Below, piece by piece: positions 1 through 7,968 of a stretch of 64,000 bases of DNA; the first letter of the stretch is position 1, and every line of letters begins with the position of its first letter. The position numbers and the translations under genes are program-made. A model generated the notes under the pieces. That model did no database searches, had not been told where the DNA came from, and saw only the letters and a list, made by a program, of their open reading frames with translations. This stretch comes from Streptomyces deccanensis (lineage in GTDB: Bacteria > Actinomycetota > Actinomycetes > Streptomycetales > Streptomycetaceae), in contig NZ_CP092431.1 in the NCBI RefSeq assembly GCF_022385335.1, positions 7,750,001 to 7,814,000 of the forward strand, in the 5' to 3' direction.

Positions 1-211
1 CCCTGAACTGCTGATTCACTTGTGGTCATTTTGGTCGCTCGCGCATGGCGAGCTCACACTTCTGTTACCGGTTTGAGATATTCCGCAACGGCGTAATGCG
101 GGCATGTCGTAGTTAATACCGCATAATGTCGGCGCTCTGAGTGTGAGGGCTTGTGTGGAAGCGGTCACTTCTGTGTCAATCCGCGAGGAGCTCCGCGTTA
201 CGATCCCGGGC

Positions 212-652
212 ATGCCTAGTGACAAATTCAGCCAGACACCTGAACACTCTGAGTTCTGGAATGAATACCATCTGTGCACGCTGACCACTCTGCGGCCCGA
301 CGGAAGTCCGCATGTGGTGCCCGTCGGAGTCACCGTTGATGCCGACGCCGGAGTCGCCCGGGTTATCACACGCAAATCAAGCAGGAAGGTCGCCAATATT
401 CAGGCGTTCCGTCCCGGCGAAGCCCGCGTGGCCGTTTGCCAGGTCGACGGAGGACGCTGGGCCACCCTGGAAGGCACTGCCGAGGTGCTCACCGACGCGG
501 CAGCGGTCGACGATGCCGTGGCGCGCTACGCCGACCGGTACGGACGGACTCCGGCCCCGGACCCCGAGCGCGTGGTCATCGAGATCAGGGTCGAACGGGC
601 CATGGGACTGGCCGCACTTCCCCGCCCTGCGTCGACTGAACGTGCCGTGTGA
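212..652 (+). CDS. PPOX-class (pyridoxamine 5'-phosphate oxidase-like) flavin/F420-dependent oxidoreductase
   Basis: A small split-barrel protein of about 146 residues. The N-terminal strand pattern (LTTLRPDGSPHVVPVGV) is typical of the F420/FMN-binding PPOX superfamily, whose members reduce or oxidise small substrates with a flavin or deazaflavin; the substrate here cannot be told. The frame is open from 143, but the protein-like sequence begins at the ATG at 212. A GAGGAG lies about 22 nt upstream, too far to be ideal, so the exact start is uncertain. It is transcribed away from the minus-strand operons that follow and has no obvious partner gene. Confidence 0.85.
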   Translation: MPSDKFSQTPEHSEFWNEYHLCTLTTLRPDGSPHVVPVGVTVDADAGVARVITRKSSRKVANIQAFRPGEARVAVCQVDGGRWATLEGTAEVLTDAAAVDDAVARYADRYGRTPAPDPERVVIEIRVERAMGLAALPRPASTERAV

Positions 653-776
653 TCTGGTCTCCCGCCCTGTCGCCGTACGGGCGGCGGCACGCGGCGTAGG
701 CCGATCCCCACACAGCCCTCGGTGCCGACGGGCTCTTGAGGCTGGCGTTGGCGCGGCGTCCCAGGTGACGTGACGC

Positions 777-1213
777 TCAGTTGTTGGTGATGGCAGCGTC
801 GCGGAGCCTCTCGAAGAGCCTCGGGATCTCGTCCTCCGCGGCCTTCGTCGACATCGCTAGATAGTCGATCACGGACAAGCTTAGTTCCCTGACCGCAGGG
901 CCTTCGGCTGACTTGGCCCATCGCCGGTAGGCATCGATAAGCACTGCTGTGACTGCGGTGGTGGGATCGCTGCCCACCTTGGCGTCGGCTGCTGCCTTGT
1001 ATTCGTCGTCGAGGTCTGGGGCAATGCCGAGGCGGAACAGCATGGATATTTGTCCGAAGCGGTCGGCGAGGTCGATGACCACGTCGAGGATGTCTCGCTC
1101 GGAGTCTTCACGGTGTGACAACGCGTTGACCGCGTCGGTTCGCCATCCCAGACAGCCTGAAGGTAGGCGACGGCAGTCAGGATCTCGTCCTGCGTCATGT
1201 CGGCCGCCGTCAT
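777..1213 (-). pseudogene. Frameshifted hypothetical protein
   Basis: Two reading frames together make one plausible protein. The N-terminus (MTAADMTQDEILTAVAYLQ, from 1213) is in one frame. The continuation (DAVNALSHREDSERDIL onwards to the stop at 777) is in another. The switch falls near 1130-1145, around the Asp-Gly-Glu-Pro codons, and fits a single-base insertion or a two-base deletion. Downstream of the shift the protein is helical with no membrane segment. No family was recognised. It may be a true pseudogene or a sequencing error. Confidence 0.6.
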
Positions 1214-1232
1214 GATGCTGCGGGTCCTTCAT

Positions 1233-1591
1233 CGTGGACCGCCGCCCCGGCCCGTCGGGTGTACGCGTTGATGTGATCCGCGGTGAGGCAGTCGGCGATC
1301 CCGGCCAAGGCGATGGTCAGTACTCCGCGGGCTGCCCGCCTGCCCGTGTAGCCGCCAGATGGCCCGCAGATTCGGTGATCGAGGCCGCTCTCGTCAGTGC
1401 CATGGGCCGGCACTTCGCGCCCATTTGCCCCTCATCCCCTCCGTACAGGGCGACGGCCCTGGGGCCGTGGACGTGTGCCTCAAAGTTGATGGCCGCTACG
1501 GCCCGCACCGCGATGTCACGGTGTGGGCGTTGCGTCGGCTGCGGGGGCTGCTCATGATTCTGGTGCCCCACCGTTCCAGGCGTCGAATCGT
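1233..1591. other. Intergenic stretch, no confident gene
   Basis: About 360 bp lie between the ABC transporter stop and the frameshifted gene. On the minus strand, a frame ending at 1210 (tail ...GVLTIALAGIADCLTADHI) overlaps the ATG at 1213 by 4 nt, and another frame carries AVRAVAAINFEAHVHG. These could be two pieces of one further frame-broken gene, but neither piece can be assigned. Confidence 0.4.
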
Positions 1592-3562
1592 TCAGAACAG
1601 GGCTGGCTGGTTCAGTGGCACGTTCTCTTCGGAGCCAGCCGGGGCAGGTACACGACCGGTGCGCTCGTTCTGCAGATCCCACAATTCGCGGAACAAGCCG
1701 TCCTCCTGGGCCAGCAGTTCCTCGGGGGTGCCGTGCTGGATGACGCGGCCTTTGTCCAAAACGACGATGCGGTCGGCGATGGTCACGTTGGTGAGCCTGT
1801 GCGTGACCAGGACGACAGCGCGGTCGGCAGCAAGGCGGCGCAGCCCAGTGAAAATGCGGTGCTCGGCCCTTGGGTCGAGGGCCGCGGTCGGTTCGTCCAG
1901 GACGAGCAGTCCTGCTGGCCGATGGAAGGCGCGGGCGAGCGCGATCCTCTGCCACTGTCCGCCGGACAGCTCCTGCCCACCCCACCATTCCTTGGCCAGC
2001 AGGGTGTTCAGCCCGCTGCGCAACCCGTCGATGACTTCGTCGGCGCCTGCGGCATGCGCTGCGGCGAGCACTGCGGCGTCCCCTTCCTCGGTGGCCTGGC
2101 CGAGGGTGATGTTCTCTCGCGCCGACAGAGGCCAGCTCGCGTAGGACTGCGGTACGACGGCGACACGCTCCCAGGTGGCGTGCGCGTCCAAGTCCCTGGT
2201 GTCGATTCCGTCCCAGGAGACGGCTCCTTGATCGGGCAGGTACAGAGCCGACAGGATCTTGCTGAGGGTGGTCTTGCCGGAGCCGTTCTCGCCCACCAGC
2301 GCGACGACTTCGCCGCGCCGGACCTCCAAGGAGACGTCGTCGAGGGCAGGACGGTCGGCGCTCGGGTACTGGAAGGTGATGTTCTCGGCGCGTACGACGG
2401 TGGGGGCGGCCGGCGCCTGAGAGCCGCGGTCGATGCGATGCCCGCCGGCTTCGTCGATGAAGTCCGCCCAGTCATCCAAGTACATTCCGGTACGGAAGAG
2501 TTGGGCCCCGTAGCCGACGACCCCGTCCAGTCCCGCGCTGACGCGGCCCAATGCGAGGAACGCGGTGCCGACGGCGGCGATCGAGATCTGCCCGGCGAAC
2601 ACCAGCAGCGCCAGGGCCACCCACACCACCGCGTGGGCGAGACCTCCCGCTGCCCCGCCCACCAGGGAGATCCTGGCCGAGCGCCAAGTGGCCTGGTCGG
2701 TGGTCCTGTCGATCCGCGCTCCGGCCGTGCGGTACTTGTCGAGCAGGAACGGCGCCATGGTGCCGGAGCGGACCTGGTCGGCGGTCTGCTTGTCGACCAT
2801 GTACCAGCGCAGCATGCCCAGCAGCCGCCGGTCCTTCGTCGTGGCGAGCGAGGCGACGTAGTTGATGCGCGCCGCACGCACGCTGGCCACGCCCTTCGGC
2901 AGGGCCGCCAGGAGGAGCAATGGCAGAAGGATCGGGTGCACGGCGGTCAGGACAAACGCCGAGGCGATCAGCGAAGCCGATGCGGCGAGGATGTACTGGG
3001 CTTCGGTGAGGAGGTCCCTGGAGACCTCCACTCCGCGGTCGGCCGCGTCCCAGCGGTCGTTGTATCCGGGGTTGTCGTACGCGGCGAGTTCCGCCTTGGT
3101 CGCCGCGTCGAGGAGCTCGAGTTCGGCCTCCCGGGCGATACGCGGGGCCAGCCGGGCCGACAGCGCGGTGGAGGCGATGCCCAGCAGGGCGCGCAGACCG
3201 ATGGCCCCCGACAGGACGGCAAGGGAGGGTACGGCGGAGCGGAGCTGGTCGCCGCTGATGTGCTGCGAGGCGATCAGCGGCTTGATCACCCCGGTGGTGG
3301 CCATCAGCCCGAACGCTTCCAGCACCCCCGAGAGGAGTTGCACGCCCAGCAGGGCGATGACCGCGGCGCGGTCGACCTGCCAGCCCAGTGCGAGGGACCG
3401 GCGGATCAGTTGGGGCAGTCGTCGGGCCATCGCACGGGTCGTGATCGCGTTGGCGGCCTCGATACGGCGGTCGCCGGGGATGACGAACTTCAGTTCCTCA
3501 TCCGAGACCTCCGCCTCGCCGGTCGGCGCGGTTGTCGCGGTGGGCTTCGGGATGGTTGTCAT
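1592..3562 (-). CDS. ABC transporter, fused permease/ATPase (exporter type)
   Basis: A 656-residue half-transporter with a transmembrane domain (about residues 65-340) followed by an ATPase domain. Visible motifs are Walker A GENGSGKT (about 424-431), signature LSGGQ (532-536), Walker B LLVLDEP (552-558) and the switch His (589). Half-transporters of this type dimerise and usually export peptides, lipids or drugs. It is the last gene of a minus-strand chain, and its ATG overlaps the stop of a 35-codon ORF (ATGA). The arrangement of two kinases, tiny ORFs and this exporter suggests export of a modified small product, which is inference. Confidence 0.93.
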   Translation of the reverse strand: MTTIPKPTATTAPTGEAEVSDEELKFVIPGDRRIEAANAITTRAMARRLPQLIRRSLALGWQVDRAAVIALLGVQLLSGVLEAFGLMATTGVIKPLIASQHISGDQLRSAVPSLAVLSGAIGLRALLGIASTALSARLAPRIAREAELELLDAATKAELAAYDNPGYNDRWDAADRGVEVSRDLLTEAQYILAASASLIASAFVLTAVHPILLPLLLLAALPKGVASVRAARINYVASLATTKDRRLLGMLRWYMVDKQTADQVRSGTMAPFLLDKYRTAGARIDRTTDQATWRSARISLVGGAAGGLAHAVVWVALALLVFAGQISIAAVGTAFLALGRVSAGLDGVVGYGAQLFRTGMYLDDWADFIDEAGGHRIDRGSQAPAAPTVVRAENITFQYPSADRPALDDVSLEVRRGEVVALVGENGSGKTTLSKILSALYLPDQGAVSWDGIDTRDLDAHATWERVAVVPQSYASWPLSARENITLGQATEEGDAAVLAAAHAAGADEVIDGLRSGLNTLLAKEWWGGQELSGGQWQRIALARAFHRPAGLLVLDEPTAALDPRAEHRIFTGLRRLAADRAVVLVTHRLTNVTIADRIVVLDKGRVIQHGTPEELLAQEDGLFRELWDLQNERTGRVPAPAGSEENVPLNQPALF

Positions 3563-3666
3563 CGGCTCCAGCCCTCCGCCGACACGCGGTGCCCGGCCGG
3601 GGAGTGCGTACGGAGCCCCAGCGGATCACGCTGTTCGCGGATGAGTACCAGGTGCGGACCGATCAC
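3559..3666 (-). CDS. Small ORF (35 aa), coupled on both sides; possible Nudix remnant
   Basis: GTG start at 3666-3664 overlaps the stop of the preceding 34-residue ORF (GTGA). Its own TGA overlaps the ABC transporter ATG (ATGA). The product begins VIGPHLVLIREQRDPLGLR. Third-position G/C is high. HLVLIRE...LGLRTHSP resembles the first strand of Nudix hydrolases, so it may be a deletion remnant of such a gene instead of a peptide gene. The paired 4-nt overlaps argue that it is translated. Confidence 0.45.
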   Translation of the reverse strand: MIGPHLVLIREQRDPLGLRTHSPAGHRVSAEGWSR

Positions 3667-3767
3667 GGTTTGATACGCCAAGACGTCCCCCTGTGTGCCG
3701 TTGGTGGTTGAGGCTGTCGCTCGTCAGCCGTTTCGTTCAACGCGGTCGGAAGGTGCTGGTTGGTCAC
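3663..3767 (-). CDS. Small ORF (34 aa), coupled to upstream kinase
   Basis: GTG start (3767-3765) overlaps the stop of the phosphotransferase gene (GTGA), and its stop overlaps the GTG of the next small ORF. The product (VTNQHLPTALNETADERQPQ...) is hydrophilic, rich in Gln, Pro and Thr, and lacks Cys. Codon bias is weaker than in neighbouring genes. It could be a peptide substrate, a coupling ORF that lets ribosomes traverse the junction, or chance. Confidence 0.35.
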   Translation of the reverse strand: MTNQHLPTALNETADERQPQPPTAHRGTSWRIKP

Positions 3768-4819
3768 GACGTGCCTCCGCTCGCCTCAAGGCCGTTGAGC
3801 TCGCCTTCGAGGCCCTCAAGGTCACTGAGTAGGCGGCGGATGGCGATCTGGCGCTCACGCCAGTGCCGTTGAAGATCCGCCTCCGCCTCCCCCGGCAGGT
3901 CGTACTCGGCGGTGGTGGCGCCGTAGAAGCTGAACAGCATGTATAGCAGCGCGATCCGGGCGCATGCCCGCACCTCCCGCATCGGGAGGCTGGGGTGCTC
4001 CGAGCGGTAGGCCCTGGCCATCGCCAGGGCGCAAGCGGCCCACTCGGTGCTGGTGGCGACGGTGCGCGGGTCGAACGCCGCCCGCCCCAACTCCCAGGCC
4101 GGCATCGCGCTGGCGCAGCGGAAGTCGATGACTCCGGTGACTACGTCGGCGAGGGTGATCAGGTTGGTGCGGCTGAGATCTGCGTGCAGCGCCTGTTCCG
4201 CCAGGGTCTCGGGCAGATGTTCCCGCAACAGGTGGACGTGGGCCCGCAGGTCCTCACGCCGCTGGTCAAGGTCGACGCGCAGTTGGCCGAGACGGTCGTG
4301 GCCTTGGCTCGTGGCTCTGGCCAGCACGGCGCCGCATCTCGCTGCGGCGTCCTCGACGGGCTCGGTCCGCCAGCGGGTCTGCTGCACGCGCTTCGGCAGC
4401 GGGTACGCGGCGAGCGCACGGTGCATGCGTCCCATGACGACGCCGATGTGCTCGGCGAGGGGGACCGTCATCGCCGAGAGGTTCACCCGTCCGGGAGCCT
4501 CGTCGACCACGGCCCACGCACTGCCTCCCGCGATGGTGACCAGGTTGTCGTTGGCGTCGGGCCACACCCGCGGAACGGGGAGCTTCGCGGCCCGGCAGTA
4601 TTCCGACATGTCCCACGCGTTGCGCGCCTCGTCCAGGTCGGCCATCGACGGGTACTGCTTGACGTACAGCCGCAGCCCGTCGTCCGTCAGGACCCGCCGG
4701 TTGATGGTGTCCGTGCCCATGTGCACCGGTTCGACGATGTCGGCGACCAGCCCGTACCGGTCTTCCAGCACGTCAGCGGTCAACGTCTCGCCCCAGCCTG
4801 TTTCGTCCACACAGATCAC
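3764..4819 (-). CDS. APH-family phosphotransferase (second of a pair)
   Basis: An aminoglycoside/choline-kinase-fold protein of about 351 residues. The catalytic loop reads HADLSRTN (family pattern HGDxxxxN, with Ala for Gly), followed by GVIDF as the metal-binding Asp motif. The N-lobe has LYVKQY as the likely ATP-contacting Lys. These kinases transfer phosphate from ATP to a hydroxyl of a small molecule or peptide; the substrate is unknown. The GTG at 4819 is preferred over the ATG at 4846 because it has AAGG just upstream and overlaps the stop of the small ORF before it. Confidence 0.85.
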   Translation of the reverse strand: MICVDETGWGETLTADVLEDRYGLVADIVEPVHMGTDTINRRVLTDDGLRLYVKQYPSMADLDEARNAWDMSEYCRAAKLPVPRVWPDANDNLVTIAGGSAWAVVDEAPGRVNLSAMTVPLAEHIGVVMGRMHRALAAYPLPKRVQQTRWRTEPVEDAAARCGAVLARATSQGHDRLGQLRVDLDQRREDLRAHVHLLREHLPETLAEQALHADLSRTNLITLADVVTGVIDFRCASAMPAWELGRAAFDPRTVATSTEWAACALAMARAYRSEHPSLPMREVRACARIALLYMLFSFYGATTAEYDLPGEAEADLQRHWRERQIAIRRLLSDLEGLEGELNGLEASGGTS

Positions 4820-4992
4820 CGACCTTCGTGTGCGGAGGGACGGCATGCCGTGAGGAGGGTGAAGGCGTTGTTCTCCGTGAGCACTTGCCTGTCGACGAAG
4901 GGGGTGAGGGTGCTGGTGACGGTCAGTTCGAAGTCATCGCGACGAACGCCGAACAGGTGCGGAACCGCGGAGGTTCGAGCGAAGACGTTCAC
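4816..4992 (-). CDS. Small ORF (58 aa) between two kinases; candidate peptide precursor
   Basis: GTG at 4992-4990 overlaps the stop of the first kinase (GTGA), and its TGA at 4818-4816 overlaps the GTG of the second kinase (GTGA). An alternative GTG lies at 5001. The first half is leader-like with a DDFELTV stretch. The second half is rich in Thr/Ser with one Cys (TSTLTPF, NNAFTLLTACRPS). This composition suits a ribosomally made, modified peptide, and FELTV recalls the FxLD leader motif. No known precursor family is matched with certainty. No lanthionine cyclase or recognised RiPP enzyme is adjacent apart from the two APH-fold kinases. Confidence 0.6.
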   Translation of the reverse strand: MNVFARTSAVPHLFGVRRDDFELTVTSTLTPFVDRQVLTENNAFTLLTACRPSAHEGR

Positions 4993-5882
4993 GTACGCCA
5001 CCCGACCCACACCTGCTTGCGGGTCTCCAGACGCAGGTTCTCCAGCATGATGTGCGCCTCGTCGACCAGGCCGACGTCGCGGTGCTTGATCCCCCAGTTC
5101 AGCGAGTCCAGAGCATCCAGTGCCCCGTACGCCCGGCATGCGACGAGTTCCTCCGTGGTGAGGGGGCGGCCGTATCCGTGGTGGAAGGCGGCGTTGAGGT
5201 CGGGGCGGTGGCTCAGGATCCGGTAGCGCAGCCGGCTCAGGTCCCGGTAGGCGGCGGACCGAAACTCGGCCCTTTCGAAGTCGATGACCCGCAGACTCTG
5301 CTCGGTCTCGTCCAACATCCAGTTCTTGGGCATGTAGTCGCCGTGCTGGGATACCTGGGGCAGGCTCGGCGGAGCTTCCTCGGCGAGCGTGCGCACCATC
5401 GCGAGGTCGTGCTCCGGCGCGTACGCCGCCGTACGGTCCAGCAGTTGGGCGACCGCCTCGTCCCACGCCTCCTCCGTTGCTTCCGGTGTCGGCTCGTCGG
5501 CTGCCGCAGTGTGGAACCGGGCGAGCAGTTCGCCGGCCTGCTCGTAGGCCGCCCGTTCCTGCTCGGCCGGCAGACGCAGCGTGTCGAGACCGCGTCCGGG
5601 CACGGCGGCGACCAGGACAGTGCGCGTCTGCGTGTCCGCGGCGACCAGCTCGGGTGCACGGCCGGCGCCCATGGCCACGGTCCACTTCTGGTACGCGGTC
5701 ACCTCGCGGTGGTGGAGCTTCGGGCCCGCGTGGAGCTTCCCGAACCACCTCTCGCCATCAGGCCCGTTGATCTCCCAGACGGAAGGCCGGATGTCGCCGG
5801 GCCTGGGGTGCTCGGCGACCACCGTGTACGTGTCGGTCACCGACTCCACCAGGTGGTGGAGTGCGCTGGGCATGTCGGTCAC
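4989..5882 (-). CDS. APH-family phosphotransferase (first of a pair)
   Basis: About 297 residues from GTG at 5882, which has GGAAGGG just upstream. The frame is open to an ATG at 6011 that overlaps the LuxR-gene stop (ATGA), but the extra 43 residues are Arg-rich and unlike the family. Catalytic loop HGDYMPKN and VIDFER (metal Asp) are intact, as is WFGKLHA in the N-lobe. It is a soluble small-molecule or peptide kinase. Its stop overlaps the 58-aa ORF, which sits between the two kinases. Confidence 0.87.
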   Translation of the reverse strand: MTDMPSALHHLVESVTDTYTVVAEHPRPGDIRPSVWEINGPDGERWFGKLHAGPKLHHREVTAYQKWTVAMGAGRAPELVAADTQTRTVLVAAVPGRGLDTLRLPAEQERAAYEQAGELLARFHTAAADEPTPEATEEAWDEAVAQLLDRTAAYAPEHDLAMVRTLAEEAPPSLPQVSQHGDYMPKNWMLDETEQSLRVIDFERAEFRSAAYRDLSRLRYRILSHRPDLNAAFHHGYGRPLTTEELVACRAYGALDALDSLNWGIKHRDVGLVDEAHIMLENLRLETRKQVWVGWRT

Positions 5883-6007
5883 GGTGCGCCCTTCCGCTCG
5901 CCGAGCCCTCCGACCCGCGCCACGATGGGTGACGGGTCGAATGCGCTCAGTGTCCTGTTGTGGGTGGGTAGCTTGCCAGGGGGCACTGACAGTGCGGCCT
6001 GAGCTGG

Positions 6008-6505
6008 TCATCTGGGGGTGGGGACGTGGAGGACGGTCCCGGAGGCCATCTCGGTCAGGGACTCGTCGAGCACCTCACAGCTCCAGCCGAGCGTTACGAG
6101 GTGCGGGTCGTTCTCGGCCTTGACGCGCTCCCGCAGGGCCCTGACCCGGGCCAGCGCGCTGTCACGGCTGATGCGGGCCCGGTTCGCGAACTCCTGTGAC
6201 GTCGCACCGATCGCGACCATCCGCCATGTTTTGATTTTCGTTTCCGAGAAGGCCTCCGGGAAAGCGGCCGTCTCGGGACGCGGGAGTTGCCCGGTGACGA
6301 AGCAGGCGTGGACGACGGCGGCCCGGCCTCTCACGCCGAGCTTCTGTCCGCAGTGCTTCAGCTGCACGTTGATCGTGCCGACGGTGATGGACAGCTCGGA
6401 GGCGATCGCGTGGGTGTTCTCGCCCTCCGCGACCTTCTGGGCGATCCGAAGCTGTGCGGGTGTCAGCGGAAGGGTCGCGGGCGGGCGGGTCGGGCGGGCA
6501 CTCAC
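6008..6505 (-). CDS. LuxR/HTH-type transcriptional regulator
   Basis: About 165 residues. The N-terminal part is a LuxR-type HTH (LTPAQLRIAQKVAEGENTHA...SITVGTINVQLKHCGQKL). A second, weaker HTH-like repeat follows around FSETKIKTWRMVAIGATSQEF. There is no receiver or ligand domain, so it is an orphan DNA-binding protein. GTG at 6505 is chosen because AGAAAGG lies upstream and it starts just after the glutamine-synthetase-like gene; an ATG at 6556 would overlap that gene. It probably controls the surrounding minus-strand operon. Confidence 0.75.
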   Translation of the reverse strand: MSARPTRPPATLPLTPAQLRIAQKVAEGENTHAIASELSITVGTINVQLKHCGQKLGVRGRAAVVHACFVTGQLPRPETAAFPEAFSETKIKTWRMVAIGATSQEFANRARISRDSALARVRALRERVKAENDPHLVTLGWSCEVLDESLTEMASGTVLHVPTPR

Positions 6506-6537
6506 GGTGGTGCGGCCTTTCTGTGGGGCGGGGCGTG

Positions 6538-7968
6538 TCAGGCGCGAGCCAGCCATCGCTGACGCTCGGTGTCGGTGACGAGGTGTTCGTCGTGGGCGAG
6601 TTCCAGGCGCGCGAGACGGGCGTAGTGCTCGACCACGCCGGCGCCGAAGGCTTTCTGCGCGATGACGCTGTTCTCGAAGGCGGTCAGGGCCGGTCCGAGG
6701 GTGGAGGGCACGGGGATCCCACCTGCGCGATAGGCGTTGCCGGTCGCTTCGGGACCGAGGGTGAGCTTCCGCTCGAGACCGTGGTCGATGGCCGCCAGTA
6801 CCGCCGACAGCGCCAGGTACGGGTTGGCGTCCGCGCCCGGCACACGGATCTCCAGGTGCAGCCCTTCACCGCGGCCGACGACGCGCACCGCGCAGGTGCG
6901 GTTGTCGCGGCCCCAGGTGAACGTGGTCGGCGCGAACGAGCCGGGCGTGAACCGCTTGTAGGAGTTGACGTTGGGTGCGTAGAACGGGCCCAGCTCGGGC
7001 AGGCCGGCGAGCAGACCCGCGATGGCGTGCTGACCGATCTGGGACAGTCCGTACTCGCTCCCGGGCTCGTTAAGTTGGCTGACGGCCTTCGACCACAGCG
7101 AGACGTGCAGGTGCAGGCCGCTGGCCCGGCCGGTTTCCGGGGCTGCCATGAACGTGGGTGCCAGACCGGCGCGCAGACCCAGGGTGCGTACGGCGTGCTT
7201 GAAGAGGGGGTGCCGGTCGCACGCGGTGAGCGCGCCACCGTACGGGAAGGTCACCTCGACCTGGCCGGGACCGGCCTCGGTCTTGATCGCTTCCACGGGC
7301 ATCCCCGCGCCGGCAAGCGCCCGCTGAAGACGGCGTAGGAACCGGTCGGACACGGGGTCGTGGTCGAGGGCGTAGTCCAGGTTCTCCGTCGTCAACGGCC
7401 GTAGGCCCTGATAGTTGGCCTGTTCCGCGTCCTCGTACGTGCCCTTGTAGAGGACGAACTCGGTCTCGATCCCCGCCTTGGGGTGCAGACCGTGCCGCGA
7501 CAGCCGGGTCAGCTGCTGGTGGAGGATCTGGCGGGGCGCGATGTCGATCGGCGTTCCGTCGTGGTGGACGGCATCGCCGAGTACGACAACGGTTCGCGGC
7601 AGCCACGGCACCGGGCTCAGAGTCGACAGGGCCGGTTGCACGGACAGGTCCTGGTAGCCGGTCTCCCACGAGGTGAGAGCGAAGCCGTCCGCCGGGCTCA
7701 TGTCGATGTCGGTGGCCAGGACGTAGGCGCACACCTCGGCGCCGTGGTGCGCGACGCGCTTGAGGAAGTGGTCCGCGTCGTAACGCTTCCCCTTCAGCCT
7801 CCCCTGCAGATCGGGGACGGCGAGCAGCACCGTGTCGATGGCGCCCGCCTTGACGAGGTTCCGCAGGTCGGACAGGGAGAACGCCTTCTCGGAGCGCCCG
7901 CGCTGCTCGGGGACGGACGCGGCGGTCAGGCGTGCCACGGTGCCGTTGCCGCTCGTGGTTCTCGTCAT
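6538..7968 (-). CDS. Glutamine synthetase-like ligase (GlnA-type, gamma-glutamyl-amine synthetase group)
   Basis: 476 residues from an ATG that overlaps the permease stop (ATGA). The GS catalytic domain is visible: GIETEFVLYKG, GPGQVEVTFPYG, SGLHLHVSLW, and the ATP/glutamate-binding stretch around FTWGRDNRTCAVRV and IRVPGADANPYL. Divergent GS paralogues next to APC permeases usually gamma-glutamylate amines such as polyamines or ethanolamine as a first catabolic step. That role fits the coupled transporter but is inferred. It is unlikely to be the housekeeping GlnA. Confidence 0.88.
   Translation of the reverse strand: MTRTTSGNGTVARLTAASVPEQRGRSEKAFSLSDLRNLVKAGAIDTVLLAVPDLQGRLKGKRYDADHFLKRVAHHGAEVCAYVLATDIDMSPADGFALTSWETGYQDLSVQPALSTLSPVPWLPRTVVVLGDAVHHDGTPIDIAPRQILHQQLTRLSRHGLHPKAGIETEFVLYKGTYEDAEQANYQGLRPLTTENLDYALDHDPVSDRFLRRLQRALAGAGMPVEAIKTEAGPGQVEVTFPYGGALTACDRHPLFKHAVRTLGLRAGLAPTFMAAPETGRASGLHLHVSLWSKAVSQLNEPGSEYGLSQIGQHAIAGLLAGLPELGPFYAPNVNSYKRFTPGSFAPTTFTWGRDNRTCAVRVVGRGEGLHLEIRVPGADANPYLALSAVLAAIDHGLERKLTLGPEATGNAYRAGGIPVPSTLGPALTAFENSVIAQKAFGAGVVEHYARLARLELAHDEHLVTDTERQRWLARA

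Noticed and set aside
1523..3673. A 716-codon plus-strand ORF opposite the ABC transporter
   Set aside because: It is antisense to a gene with all ABC motifs; its sequence is the low-complexity Gly/Arg/Val type seen opposite high-GC genes.
3559..3767. Calling the two small ORFs a single Nudix pseudogene
   Set aside because: Only the second ORF has Nudix-like residues, and both have 4-nt coupled overlaps with neighbours; both explanations are left open.
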